DNA of 64,000 nt. Origin: Paenisporosarcina macmurdoensis (GTDB taxonomy: Bacteria; Bacillota; Bacilli; Bacillales_A; Planococcaceae). The stretch lies in the NCBI RefSeq assembly GCF_042658845.1, contig NZ_JBHSRI010000009.1, forward strand, positions 1 through 64,000. The letters are read 5' to 3'. Shown in pieces: positions 33,199 through 40,813 of this stretch (positions are counted from its first letter, which is position 1; every line of letters begins with the position of its first letter). The position numbers were made by a program, and so were the translations under genes. The notes under the pieces were generated by a model. It ran no database searches. It saw nothing but the letters and a program-made list of their open reading frames with translations, and had not been told where the DNA came from.

Positions 33199-34952
33199 GT
33201 ACAGGGAAAAGATTATGGCTCTACGCCTTACATTATAAAAAACTGTTAATCCTGGGAATTAGTTTGCTAACCGTAGGGGTGGCTGCCGATTTAGCAGGGC
33301 CTTTGATTGCTAAGAAGATTATTGACGATCATATTGCAGATACAACAGCTGGTTCATTTGCTTTTGAACCCATAGCGTTGTTGCTAGGTGTGTTTTTTGC
33401 CTTAACAATCGTTTCTGCAATGTTCCGTTATGGAGAATATTTATTGCTACAAAAAGCAGCTAATCGTGTAATTCAAAAAATGAGGAATGATGTCTATCAA
33501 CATATCCAAACTTTACCGATTCGCTACTTTGACAACTTACCTGCAGGGAAAGTAGTAGCTCGTATTACAAACGATACCGAAGCGATTCGCGAATTGTATG
33601 TAACTGTACTGTCTCAATTTGCATCAAGTGCAATGTATATTACAGGTATTTATGTGGCATTATTCTTCCTTGATTGGAAAATGGCAACAATTGCTTTGTT
33701 CGTTGTTCCAGTTTTGTTTATTTGGATGTTCTTGTATCGAAAATACGCATCAAAGTATAATCACATTGTTCGAGAAAAAGTCAGTGATATGAATGCTATG
33801 ATTAATGAATCTATCCAAGGTATGACAATCATCCAAGCATTCCGTCGTGAAGAACAAATGCAAGAAGAGTTTGAATTGACTAACCGTGAACATTACAGGT
33901 ACCAAAATAAATTGCTTTATTTAGATGCTGGAACGTCTCACAATTTAGTCGGAGTTCTTCGCTCCATTACATTTGTTTTATTTATTTGGTATTTTGGAGG
34001 TGCTTCATTATCAGCTACCTCAGCAATATCTGTTGGTGTGTTGTATGCATTTGTTGATTACATTATCCGTTTATTTAATCCTGTATCAGGTATTGTAAAT
34101 CAATTAGCAAAATTAGAGCAGGCTTTGGTGGCAGCAGAGCGTGTATTCCGATTACTAGACCGACAAGGTGAAGAGGTTAGTGATGAGAAAATCACCCGTT
34201 ATCAAGGGAATGTTCGTTTCGAAAATGTATGGTTTGCTTATAATAAAGAAGAATATGTATTAAAAGATATTTCTTTTGAGGCGAAAAAAGGGGAAACCGT
34301 TGCTTTAGTAGGGCACACCGGGTCTGGTAAGAGTTCAATTATGAACTTATTGTTCCGCTTCTATGATGTTTCAAAAGGGGCGATCACAATTGATGGCTTA
34401 AATATTCAAGACTGGTCTCGACAAACCGTTCGTGACCATATGGGGATTGTGCTACAGGATCCGTATTTATTCACGGGAACAATTGAATCTAACGTTAGCC
34501 TAGGTGATGCGAGAATTTCTCGTGAAAAAGTGCAAGCATCTTTAGATGCAGTTGGCGGAGAACGTGTGCTCAAACATTTAGCAAATGGTATCGATGAACC
34601 AGTGATCGAGAAAGGAAGCACTCTTTCTTCCGGACAACGTCAATTAATTTCATTTGCTCGAGCGTTAGCATTTGATCCAGCCATCTTAATTTTAGATGAG
34701 GCAACATCAAATATAGACACAGAGACTGAAGAAATTATTCAACACGCGATGGATGTCTTGAAAAAAGGACGTACCACATTCATTATTGCACATCGACTTT
34801 CTACTATTAAAAATGCGGATCGTATTCTTGTTTTAGATCGTGGTGAAATTGTGGAGCAAGGAACGCATGATGAATTAGTAACACTAGGAGGACGGTATGA
34901 ACAAATGTATCGTTTACAATCTGGAGTGGCTCTTAATCCTCAAGGGGGTTAA
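33195..34952 (+). CDS. bmrD: Heterodimeric ABC exporter subunit, BmrD-like
   Basis: 585 residues, half transporter. Six membrane helices then ATPase domain with Walker A GHTGSGKSS (near 373), signature LSSGQRQLISFARAL (near 476, LSSGQ instead of LSGGQ) and Walker B ILDEATSNID with the catalytic Glu. The altered signature faces the degenerate site of BmrC, so one of two ATP sites is active. Matches YheH. Overlaps bmrC by 4 bp. Confidence 0.92.
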   Translation: MSTGKRLWLYALHYKKLLILGISLLTVGVAADLAGPLIAKKIIDDHIADTTAGSFAFEPIALLLGVFFALTIVSAMFRYGEYLLLQKAANRVIQKMRNDVYQHIQTLPIRYFDNLPAGKVVARITNDTEAIRELYVTVLSQFASSAMYITGIYVALFFLDWKMATIALFVVPVLFIWMFLYRKYASKYNHIVREKVSDMNAMINESIQGMTIIQAFRREEQMQEEFELTNREHYRYQNKLLYLDAGTSHNLVGVLRSITFVLFIWYFGGASLSATSAISVGVLYAFVDYIIRLFNPVSGIVNQLAKLEQALVAAERVFRLLDRQGEEVSDEKITRYQGNVRFENVWFAYNKEEYVLKDISFEAKKGETVALVGHTGSGKSSIMNLLFRFYDVSKGAITIDGLNIQDWSRQTVRDHMGIVLQDPYLFTGTIESNVSLGDARISREKVQASLDAVGGERVLKHLANGIDEPVIEKGSTLSSGQRQLISFARALAFDPAILILDEATSNIDTETEEIIQHAMDVLKKGRTTFIIAHRLSTIKNADRILVLDRGEIVEQGTHDELVTLGGRYEQMYRLQSGVALNPQGG

Positions 34953-34971
34953 GGGTGCTCCCCTTTTTTGA
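34938..34971 (+). terminator. Terminator of bmrCD
   Basis: AAGGGGG and CCCCTT pair around about 14 nt, followed by TTTTTTG. The stem is short. Confidence 0.6.
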
Positions 34972-35064
34972 ATGACACAGAGTTCAACGAATCATTGTGA
35001 TAGATTTTTTTCACTAAATCCGCTATCTTAAAGGAAGAAGATATGTAACTAAGGAGTGAAGATC

Positions 35065-35325
35065 GTGCGCTATGAAAAAGATATGATGAATCGATTGAAA
35101 CGCCTTGAAGGACAAGTACGAGGTGTTATCAAGATGATGGAAGAAGATAAAGGATGCCGCGATGTTGTCACACAGCTGTCAGCAGTGCGTTCTGCTGCAG
35201 ATAGAACCATAGGATTAATTGTCGCGAAAAATTTAGAACAATGTATTATTGAAGCTAATGATAATGGTACTTCTACAGAAGATGCCATTCAAGAAGCGGT
35301 TAGTATGTTGGTGAAGAGTAGATAA
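35065..35325 (+). CDS. CsoR/FrmR family (DUF156) repressor
   Basis: 86 residues, all helical, a small repressor family that senses Cu, Ni, formaldehyde or persulfides. RLKRLEGQVRGVIKMM is the N-terminal helix. In Cu-sensing CsoR the ligands are Cys, His, Cys. Here the two Cys are present (KGCRDV, LEQCI) but the His four residues before the second Cys is Asn (AKNLEQC), as in persulfide sensors or other non-copper members. GTG 35065 with AAGGAG is the start. No sulfurtransferase or metal pump lies nearby. Target unknown. Confidence 0.85.
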   Translation: MRYEKDMMNRLKRLEGQVRGVIKMMEEDKGCRDVVTQLSAVRSAADRTIGLIVAKNLEQCIIEANDNGTSTEDAIQEAVSMLVKSR

Positions 35326-35337
35326 ATAAAAAAAAGT

Positions 35338-35386
35338 TGGAAATGCCCCTAGTCATATATATGACTAGGGGCATTTCCTTTTTTAA
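35338..35386 (+). terminator. Terminator of the CsoR-family gene
   Basis: GGAAATGCCCCTAGTCATA and its complement form a nearly perfect 19-bp stem, followed by TTTTTT. Confidence 0.93.
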
Positions 35387-36053
35387 AAGATAAGAGAGTA
35401 TTTAATTTTAGTTCCAAAAATCCAGTGTTTCAGGTGTTTTGGACAAAAGATTGATTCATTAATATTGTTGATTTCCGTTTTAGGCGGACGCTTTCTGCGG
35501 GGCGGGCGGTGAGCCTTCTCGGTCGCTTCGCGATCTGCGGGGTCTCACCTGTCCCGCTGATCCCGCTGGAAAGATATTGGACGAACTGTCATTCGTCCAA
35601 TATCTTTGCGACGAGTAACCGCAGGAGCACATGTTTTCTCGTCGCCTTCCACTACAATCCATGAAGTGAGTAGTAACCAATAAGAAAATCTATCAATTAC
35701 TTATTGCGAAGACACGAATAAATGATTCTAAGATAAGCTAGAGATAGAACCAACCTATAATCGTAGTTGCCATCTATATTAGTTGATTGAAGCGCAGGTG
35801 GCGACTTCTGCGGGAATAGCAGATGTTTTCTGCACCGAAAGCGAAGCGACAGATGCATGAGCTGAAGACCCCGCAGGAAAGATACTGGCCAACAGCCAGT
35901 ATCTTTGCGACGAGTAACCGCAGGAGCACATGTTTTTGAAGTTACGAGGAGACTGAAGCCATGCCCGCGAAAAGCGTCCACCTTAGCGGAAATCAACAGG
36001 CTACTATGGTTACTCTTCTTAAAAGGACCGGGCGCACTTTGCACGGTTTTTTT
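35385..36053 (+). repeat. Composite inverted repeat, copy C
   Basis: About 670 bp, same order of blocks as copy B at 16344, including the unique middle (TATCAATTACTTATTGCGAA, then AACCAACCTATAATCGTAG). It has two insertions relative to B: a stem-loop module of about 70 bp at 35571-35640 between CCCGCTGGA and GTCGCC, and 36 bp at 35822-35857. It fills the gap between the CsoR-family gene and yheE. No genes inside. Confidence 0.85.
35569..35640 (+). repeat. Stem-loop module inserted in copy C
   Basis: AAGATATTGGACGAA and TTCGTCCAATATCTT pair around CTGTCA, followed by TGCGACGAGTAACCGCAGGA. It is absent at this place in copy B. Compared with the other modules (AAGATACTGG), a C to T change on one side is matched by G to A on the other. 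Confidence 0.75.
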
Positions 36054-36130
36054 AAAATTTAGTAGAGGTTGATTTATGTTCCAGAATTACGCTATCCGCG
36101 ATGTCACTAGAGTGAAATTCATGAACAACA

Positions 36131-36337
36131 TTACTCGTAAACATGAAATAGCATCAGTTCGTGAATCATTTTCTTTACAGCTTCTTCATCAGTTGGTTGG
36201 GAAGTGCTTGTCCAAGTGATCGTTCCATTTGGCAAATATTCACCGCTATAGCGGGTTTGCTTGTAAAAGAAAGAGAAGGTCCAGCCGGGTAATTGTTTGT
36301 TTTCATACATAGGTTTAAAGCTAAAATGTTGCAGCAT
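36131..36337 (-). CDS. yheE: YheE family protein (DUF5342)
   Basis: 68 residues, soluble, beginning MLQHFSFKPMYENKQLPGW. It matches the small YheE-type proteins of Bacillales, which have no known function. ATG 36337 with AAAGGAG 8 nt upstream; the open frame extends further without a site. Its position near bmrCD (yheI-yheH) and yheB-yheA agrees with the yhe cluster of B. subtilis. Confidence 0.78.
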   Translation of the reverse strand: MLQHFSFKPMYENKQLPGWTFSFFYKQTRYSGEYLPNGTITWTSTSQPTDEEAVKKMIHELMLFHVYE

Positions 36338-36408
36338 TAAGTCTGCTCCTTTCATAGGTGAAGACACACCCGCATACGCTAGGAAAAAGGCGAAAAAGGG
36401 GTGGCCAA

Positions 36409-36798
36409 GTGTTTAATGAACAGCTGAAACAAGCCATTGAAGATGAGTATCGAGATTTTTATTTCTATAAATACATGCTAAAGCTAACGGAAGATCCATA
36501 TTGGCAACGGTTTATCCAGCATGCAATGGAAGATGAAAAAAGCCACTATGAAATGTTCCAACAACTCCATTATATGCTGACTGGTGAATTTGTACAAAAT
36601 ACCTCAAAACCTAATCCACCAACAAATTTAAAGCAAGCAGCAAAGGAATCACTTGAGAAAGAACTGGCAGCAACAGACTTTTATAAAGAAATGCTTTTAA
36701 CTGTGCCAATACCAGAAGCGTATAATCCATTTTTCATAGCGATGCATGACGAAATGGAACACGCAATCAGATTTTCTACGATTTACAACGCATTGTAA
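36409..36798 (+). CDS. Ferritin-like (rubrerythrin-type) protein
   Basis: 129 residues, four-helix bundle type. Diiron ligands can be read as Glu in EDEYRDFYFYKYM, ExxH in EDEKSHYEMF, Glu in EKELAATDFYKEM and ExxH in HDEMEHAIRF. Start GTG 36409 with AAGGGG about 6 nt upstream. The frame is open above but lacks a site. No rubredoxin domain. Likely a cytoplasmic oxidase or iron protein. Divergent from yheE with short spacing, which suggests shared control. Confidence 0.78.
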   Translation: MFNEQLKQAIEDEYRDFYFYKYMLKLTEDPYWQRFIQHAMEDEKSHYEMFQQLHYMLTGEFVQNTSKPNPPTNLKQAAKESLEKELAATDFYKEMLLTVPIPEAYNPFFIAMHDEMEHAIRFSTIYNAL

Positions 36799-36875
36799 AT
36801 GAGAGTTTCACATTTTTAATAAATATTCCTTTTCTGTTATAATGGAAAGCAGATTGACAGAAAAAGGTGAACAAC

Positions 36876-38024
36876 TTGAACTTTTTATGGACATTGCTTT
36901 TCATGGCATTAATTGGTGCATTAATTGGAGGATATACGAACCATCTTGCCATTAGGATGCTGTTTCACCCGCATGAAGCGAAATATATAGGCAAATGGAG
37001 AGTACCATTTACGCCTGGACTCATTCCAAAACGACGAGATGAGCTAGCAAAACAACTTGGTCGAACGGTCGTTGAACATTTATTAACACCGGAGACATTT
37101 AAACGAAGATTCTTTTCAAATGACATGCGACTAAAAGCCGAAGTGTGGATTCAAGGACAACTTACAAAACATCTGTTTGAATCAGATATGACACTGAAAC
37201 AATGGCTGGCAAAAGCAGGTATTGAACATGTGCCTTCTCGTGTGGAAGGGAAAATTGATTCAGTAATCGATGAACAACTGGCATTATTAGAATCGCGATT
37301 TGCCACTAAAACAATGAGGGAACTAACTCCAGAACAATGGCAGCAACAAACAGACGAACGCATTCCTGAGATTGTTACCTACATGATAGACAAAGGTGAA
37401 GCGTACTTTGACTCGGAAGAAGGACGTCTAACACTAAAAAGACTGATTGATGATTTCCTTTCCTCAAAAGGGACAATCGGTAACATGATTCAAATGTTTA
37501 TGGGTGAGTCGTCTTCCATCGTCAAACGTGTGCAACCGGAAATACAAAAATTCTTAAATGCACCGGGTACATTTGATCTTCTTTCAAACCTGATTCAAGG
37601 GGAATGGGAGAAATTAAAAGATCGCCCATTAAATGAATTGATTGGTGGATTTGATATAAATCCAGTAGTAACAACTGTGAAAACTTATTTAAAACAGGAG
37701 CTTGCAGTTGAAAAAAGATTGGATGGTACGTTACAATCGTATTGGCCAGAAGGTGCTAACTGGACAGCTAGTAACCTAACACCAAAAATGACTGAATTTG
37801 TATTTACTCAAGGTGAATTGAAACTTGAAGAAACGATCAAACGATTAAAGCTAGAAGAGATGGTGCAAGCACAGGTTAATACATTCCCTGTAGCCCGTCT
37901 TGAAGATTTAATTTTAGGCATTTCAAGAAAAGAATTTAAAATGATTACAGTACTAGGCGCGATTCTTGGTGGACTGATTGGATTAATCCAAGGTGGAATC
38001 GTGTACTTAATGAATATGATTTAG
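36876..38024 (+). CDS. yheB: DUF445 membrane protein
   Basis: 382 residues. Membrane segments at both ends (residues 1-20 and about 358-380) enclose a long soluble, helix-rich part. GALIGGYTNHLAIRMLFHP near the N terminus is the family signature. Function is unknown in B. subtilis too. Start is probably TTG 36876 (AAAGGTG 6 nt before) and not GTG 36867. yheA follows 10 nt later. Confidence 0.88.
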   Translation: MNFLWTLLFMALIGALIGGYTNHLAIRMLFHPHEAKYIGKWRVPFTPGLIPKRRDELAKQLGRTVVEHLLTPETFKRRFFSNDMRLKAEVWIQGQLTKHLFESDMTLKQWLAKAGIEHVPSRVEGKIDSVIDEQLALLESRFATKTMRELTPEQWQQQTDERIPEIVTYMIDKGEAYFDSEEGRLTLKRLIDDFLSSKGTIGNMIQMFMGESSSIVKRVQPEIQKFLNAPGTFDLLSNLIQGEWEKLKDRPLNELIGGFDINPVVTTVKTYLKQELAVEKRLDGTLQSYWPEGANWTASNLTPKMTEFVFTQGELKLEETIKRLKLEEMVQAQVNTFPVARLEDLILGISRKEFKMITVLGAILGGLIGLIQGGIVYLMNMI

Positions 38025-38034
38025 GAGTGATCAC

Positions 38035-38382
38035 ATGACAGTAAACATTTATGACGATATTAATCGTTTAGAAAACACATTTAGAAATACAACCGAATTC
38101 TTAACCGTGGAACAAGCGGTAACAGAGGTAAAGAATGATGAACAAGCACTTTCGTTGTTCAAAAGCTTTCGTGACTTGCAAATGAACTTACAACAAAAAC
38201 AAATGCAAGGTGAAGAAATTTCGGGCGAAGAGATTGAGTATGCTCAAAAAACGGCTCAACTTGCACAAGCAAATCCTAAGATTGAAAAAATGCTCCAAGC
38301 TGAAATGGCCCTTAGTGGATTAATTGAAGAAGTAAACCGTGTATTAATGAAGCCTGTTCAATCGTTATATGATGGAATATAA
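38035..38382 (+). CDS. yheA: YlbF/YmcA family protein
   Basis: 115 residues, all helical, of the family that includes YlbF and YmcA, known as partners of RNase Y in B. subtilis. YheA itself is uncharacterised. Motifs NRLENTFRNTTEFLTVEQAV and AQANPKIEKMLQAEMALS. ATG with AGGAGTGATC upstream. Second gene of the yheB-yheA operon, followed by a terminator. Confidence 0.92.
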   Translation: MTVNIYDDINRLENTFRNTTEFLTVEQAVTEVKNDEQALSLFKSFRDLQMNLQQKQMQGEEISGEEIEYAQKTAQLAQANPKIEKMLQAEMALSGLIEEVNRVLMKPVQSLYDGI

Positions 38383-38408
38383 ACCAGCCTAGTGCTGGTT
38401 TTTTCTTT
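38381..38408 (+). terminator. Terminator of yheBA
   Basis: AACCAGC and GCTGGTT around CTAGT, followed by TTTTC. Confidence 0.88.
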
Positions 38409-38504
38409 TGGACAAAAACTGAATAATATAGATTCTTTAGAGAATGGATAATCTTATTTAATAAGGGTATCCATAGTCTATAGATTGTTTCGAAGGGTTG
38501 GCTA

Positions 38505-39239
38505 ATGATGATACTAATTACATTTTTATTTACGATCGGTCTTGTGTTTGTTCATATCTTTTCAAAAAATTTACATTTTTTGCATTCCGTCCAGAGACAT
38601 CGATTTCTATCCTTATCTTCAGGAGTGGCAGTTGCTTACGTCTTTGTCCATTTGCTTCCAGAATTAAATGAATATCAAAAGATTTTGGAGGATACGATCG
38701 ATAACAAGTTATTGATATTACTTGAAGATCATATTTATATGATTGCGATGTTTGGTTTAGTGGTTTTTTATGGGTTGGAGCTAATTGTAAGGAAGATGAG
38801 AGACGTCAATAAAGTAACAGATGACGTAAAAGCTTCTATGAGAGTTTTTCAAATACATATAAGCATGTTCTTTATATACAATGCGATTATTGGTTATTTA
38901 CTTGTTCGTGGGGAGTACGATGGGTATTTAGGTCTCTCTTTTTACTTTATAGCTATGGCCGTGCACTTTATTACAAATGATTGGAGTTTAAGAGAGTCCC
39001 ATAAAGATGTATATGATCGATATGGTAGATGGTTACTGTCGTTTGCGGTTCTTTTCGGCTGGATTGTGGGGGCATTTTTTGATATCCGAGAAGTTGTGGT
39101 CTCTCTATTAGCAGCATTTTTAGCAGGAGCGATTATATTAAACGTAATGAAAGAAGAACTTCCTGAAGATCGGAAAAGCAGTCTGCCTGCCTTTTTAATA
39201 GGTGTGGTGTTATACACTGTACTTATCTTATTTATATAA
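38505..39239 (+). CDS. ZIP-like integral membrane protein
   Basis: 244 residues with about seven hydrophobic segments. SSGVAVAYVFVHLLPEL near residue 45 and IILNVMKEELPEDRKSS near 210 resemble the metal-binding helices of ZIP family transporters, although the second His-rich helix is weak. ATG with GAAGGG upstream. A metal uptake role is plausible, but the divergence leaves this open. Stands alone before the cold shock gene. Confidence 0.62.
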   Translation: MMILITFLFTIGLVFVHIFSKNLHFLHSVQRHRFLSLSSGVAVAYVFVHLLPELNEYQKILEDTIDNKLLILLEDHIYMIAMFGLVVFYGLELIVRKMRDVNKVTDDVKASMRVFQIHISMFFIYNAIIGYLLVRGEYDGYLGLSFYFIAMAVHFITNDWSLRESHKDVYDRYGRWLLSFAVLFGWIVGAFFDIREVVVSLLAAFLAGAIILNVMKEELPEDRKSSLPAFLIGVVLYTVLILFI

Positions 39240-39319
39240 AACTCGATTAGTCATAAGAATAGAGGATGTAGAAAACATTATTTACAAGTTACTAACGGTC
39301 GTGTATGAATAAATTGAGA

Positions 39320-39359
39320 ATCTCTGCTCAGATAATGAGTGGAGGTTTTTAATTTTAGA
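39320..39359 (+). terminator. Terminator after the ZIP-like gene
   Basis: CTCTGCTCA and TGAGTGGAG pair imperfectly around GATAA, followed by GTTTTTAATTTT. Confidence 0.6.
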
Positions 39360-39363
39360 CAAA

Positions 39364-39399
39364 TAAAAAACAGACTCTACAAAGTAGAGTCTGTTTGAA
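39364..39399 (-). terminator. Terminator of the cold shock gene
   Basis: AACAGACTCTAC and GTAGAGTCTGTT around a 3-nt loop. On the minus strand it runs into TTTTTTATTT. Confidence 0.9.
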
Positions 39400-39407
39400 A
39401 GTTAAAA

Positions 39408-39608
39408 TTAAGCTTTGTTTACGTTTGAAGCTTGAGCTCCACGAGCGCCTTGCTCAACGTCGAAAGTTACTTTTTGACCTTCGTCTAAAGATTTGAAGCC
39501 TTCACTTTGGATTGCTGAGAAATGTACGAATACATCGTCCCCATTTTCACGCTCGATAAAACCAAAACCTTTTTCTGCATTAAACCATTTTACTGTACCT
39601 TGTTCCAT
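39408..39608 (-). CDS. Cold shock protein
   Basis: 66 residues, standard CspA/CspB length. RNA-binding motifs KGFGFIE (RNP1) and DVFVHFSAI (RNP2) are intact. It binds single-stranded RNA and acts as an RNA chaperone. ATG with AGGAGG upstream. The leader is about 115 nt, and a GTGTGAA-A-TTCACAC palindrome abuts the ribosome binding site, both consistent with cold-dependent translation control. B. subtilis has three such genes; I do not pick cspB, cspC or cspD. Confidence 0.95.
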   Translation of the reverse strand: MEQGTVKWFNAEKGFGFIERENGDDVFVHFSAIQSEGFKSLDEGQKVTFDVEQGARGAQASNVNKA

Positions 39609-39624
39609 TTTTGTTGCCTCCTAG

Positions 39625-39639
39625 TGTGAAATTCACACA
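39625..39639 (-). promoter_or_regulatory. Palindrome next to the csp ribosome binding site
   Basis: GTGTGAAATTCACAC is a perfect inverted repeat one base from the AGGAGG of the cold shock gene. It could be a hairpin affecting translation or a protein-binding site. Confidence 0.4.
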
Positions 39640-39730
39640 ATGTAATACTATCCCTGCCCAAAGTGATCATTAAGACGATAAGTTTGAAACATATACAAAT
39701 CTTTTACACCGACAAAAATAATTCTTCTTT

Positions 39731-39759
39731 ATCATAGCACCAATTTAAATGATTAGCAA
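39731..39759 (-). promoter_or_regulatory. Promoter of the cold shock gene
   Basis: Minus strand TTGCTA, 17 bp, TATGAT with an extended TGC just before. It predicts a leader of about 115 nt, usual for csp genes. Confidence 0.6.
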
Positions 39760-39779
39760 CTGATTTGTTTTACTCTTGA

Positions 39780-40200
39780 AAAATTAAACGTGTTTGTCAG
39801 TATAAAAGTGTTTTCAATCTAAAGGTTAACAGTATTAGTTTGTTAAAATATACTGTTCCTGATTGAACGTTTGCGCGAGTCGCACAGTCGGAATGAGCTA
39901 ACACGTATGTAACCGACATAGTTATGGGCTCATTCTTCACGCTCTTCGGCATTGTTAGCTGCTATTGTACACTTTCGTTTACTCGTCAATATACATTATG
40001 AGAGCTTTCTATTTAAGAATTCCTGATTTAAATGTAGCGTTCCTTCTATAGAAGAGAAGATAGTGGTTAATGATACAAAGTCTTTGGTAATTCACTATTG
40101 GATTTATAAGCCAAATACTAACCGATTTAAAATGCTGGTTCACATGATAACGAATTGAATGATTTCATTAATAAAAAAATCATATTAGAGGTCAAAATTA
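39780..40200. other. Gene-free stretch with a short dispersed repeat
   Basis: No coding sequence is seen. Positions 39892-39935 carry GAATGAGC and GCTCATTC as inverted repeats, and 39929-39980 matches 63272-63323. Confidence 0.5.
39929..39980 (+). repeat. 50-bp dispersed element, copy 1
   Basis: CTCATTCTTCACGCTC, then CGGCAT and TGTAC-TTTCGTTT in the same order and spacing as 63272-63323. A weaker match lies at 63649-63678. Confidence 0.6.
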
Positions 40201-40203
40201 CCA

Positions 40204-40232
40204 TTGAAAGTTCAAATCAAGTATTGTAAGAT
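40204..40232 (+). promoter_or_regulatory. Promoter of the structured RNA
   Basis: TTGAAA, 17 bp, TAAGAT. The predicted start falls at 40239-40241, where the RNA's terminal stem begins. Confidence 0.6.
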
Positions 40233-40240
40233 ACTAATAC

Positions 40241-40432
40241 AAGCTGCATTGTGCGTAATGATATTAAGTTTTAACCTTTAATCTGTAACAGGGAGTTTTT
40301 ATAGAAACGGGAATGGCATGCCTCATTCATTTTAATCAATGAGGACAAACAGGATGGTTTCTGCGAGCACCCACTTTGAGAAGTGGTGGTCTAAAACTTT
40401 CTTATTCTATTTACGGCAAAGGCGGCTTTTTT
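40241..40432 (+). ncRNA. Structured RNA of about 190 nt, probably 6S RNA
   Basis: The two ends pair: AAGCTGC, TTG and CGTAA at 40241-40258 with TTTACG, CAA and GCGGCTT at 40410-40428. Further in, GTTTTTA pairs with TAAAAC, GAAAC with GTTTC, and CCTCATT with AATGAGG at the tip. A small hairpin CCACTT-TGAG-AAGTGG sits on the 3' side, as in Firmicutes 6S RNAs. It has its own promoter, ends in TTTTTT, and has the right size. 6S RNA binds the RNA polymerase holoenzyme in stationary phase. The fold is well supported by eye; the name is by architecture only. Confidence 0.6.
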
Positions 40433-40459
40433 AAAATGAATATTATAGCAAGGTTTATA

Positions 40460-40498
40460 GAGCACTCTTACCAAAAATGGTGATGGTGCTTTTTTGTA
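40460..40498 (+). terminator. Terminator-like hairpin after the RNA gene
   Basis: AGCAC, TACCA and TGGTG, GTGCT pair with mismatches in between, followed by TTTTTTG. Confidence 0.6.
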
Positions 40499-40570
40499 GT
40501 GTTTTTCAGTTTGTCGCAAATTTGTCGTAAATCTCTAACTCCTTTAAAAAATGTTACCATTAATTACGAA

Positions 40571-40799
40571 AACAGAGTGGTAAAGAGCGTAGGAATAAAG
40601 GAAAATCGGATTATTGCAGTTGGATCAAACAGAGAAATTCAGCAATATTGTTCAGATGAAACAAACTAGTATTGATCTTGATGGAAAAACGCTACTACCG
40701 GGCTTTATTGATGCACACTTACATCTTACTATTTCTGGGACAAACTTATTAGGTGTAAGTTGTATTGCACCTCATACAAGAAAAAACCTCTTCATTTAG
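40571..40799 (+). pseudogene. Relic of a YtcJ-like amidohydrolase, 5' part
   Basis: Reading one frame gives IKENRIIAVGSNREIQQYC, and a shift at about 40660 gives IDLDGKTLLPGFIDAHLHLT, continuing to GTNLLGV. These are consecutive N-terminal parts of amidohydrolases in the normal order, the second holding the metal-binding HxH. The rest of the enzyme (some 450 residues) is missing, and the sequence runs into the terminator of the next gene. So there is a frameshift and a 3' deletion. Confidence 0.75.
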
Positions 40800-40813
40800 A
40801 AGAGGTTTTTAAA
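40782..40813 (-). terminator. Terminator of the haloperoxidase-like gene
   Basis: AAAACCTCTTC and GAAGAGGTTTT around ATTTA, with TTTTTTC on the minus-strand side. Confidence 0.88.
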
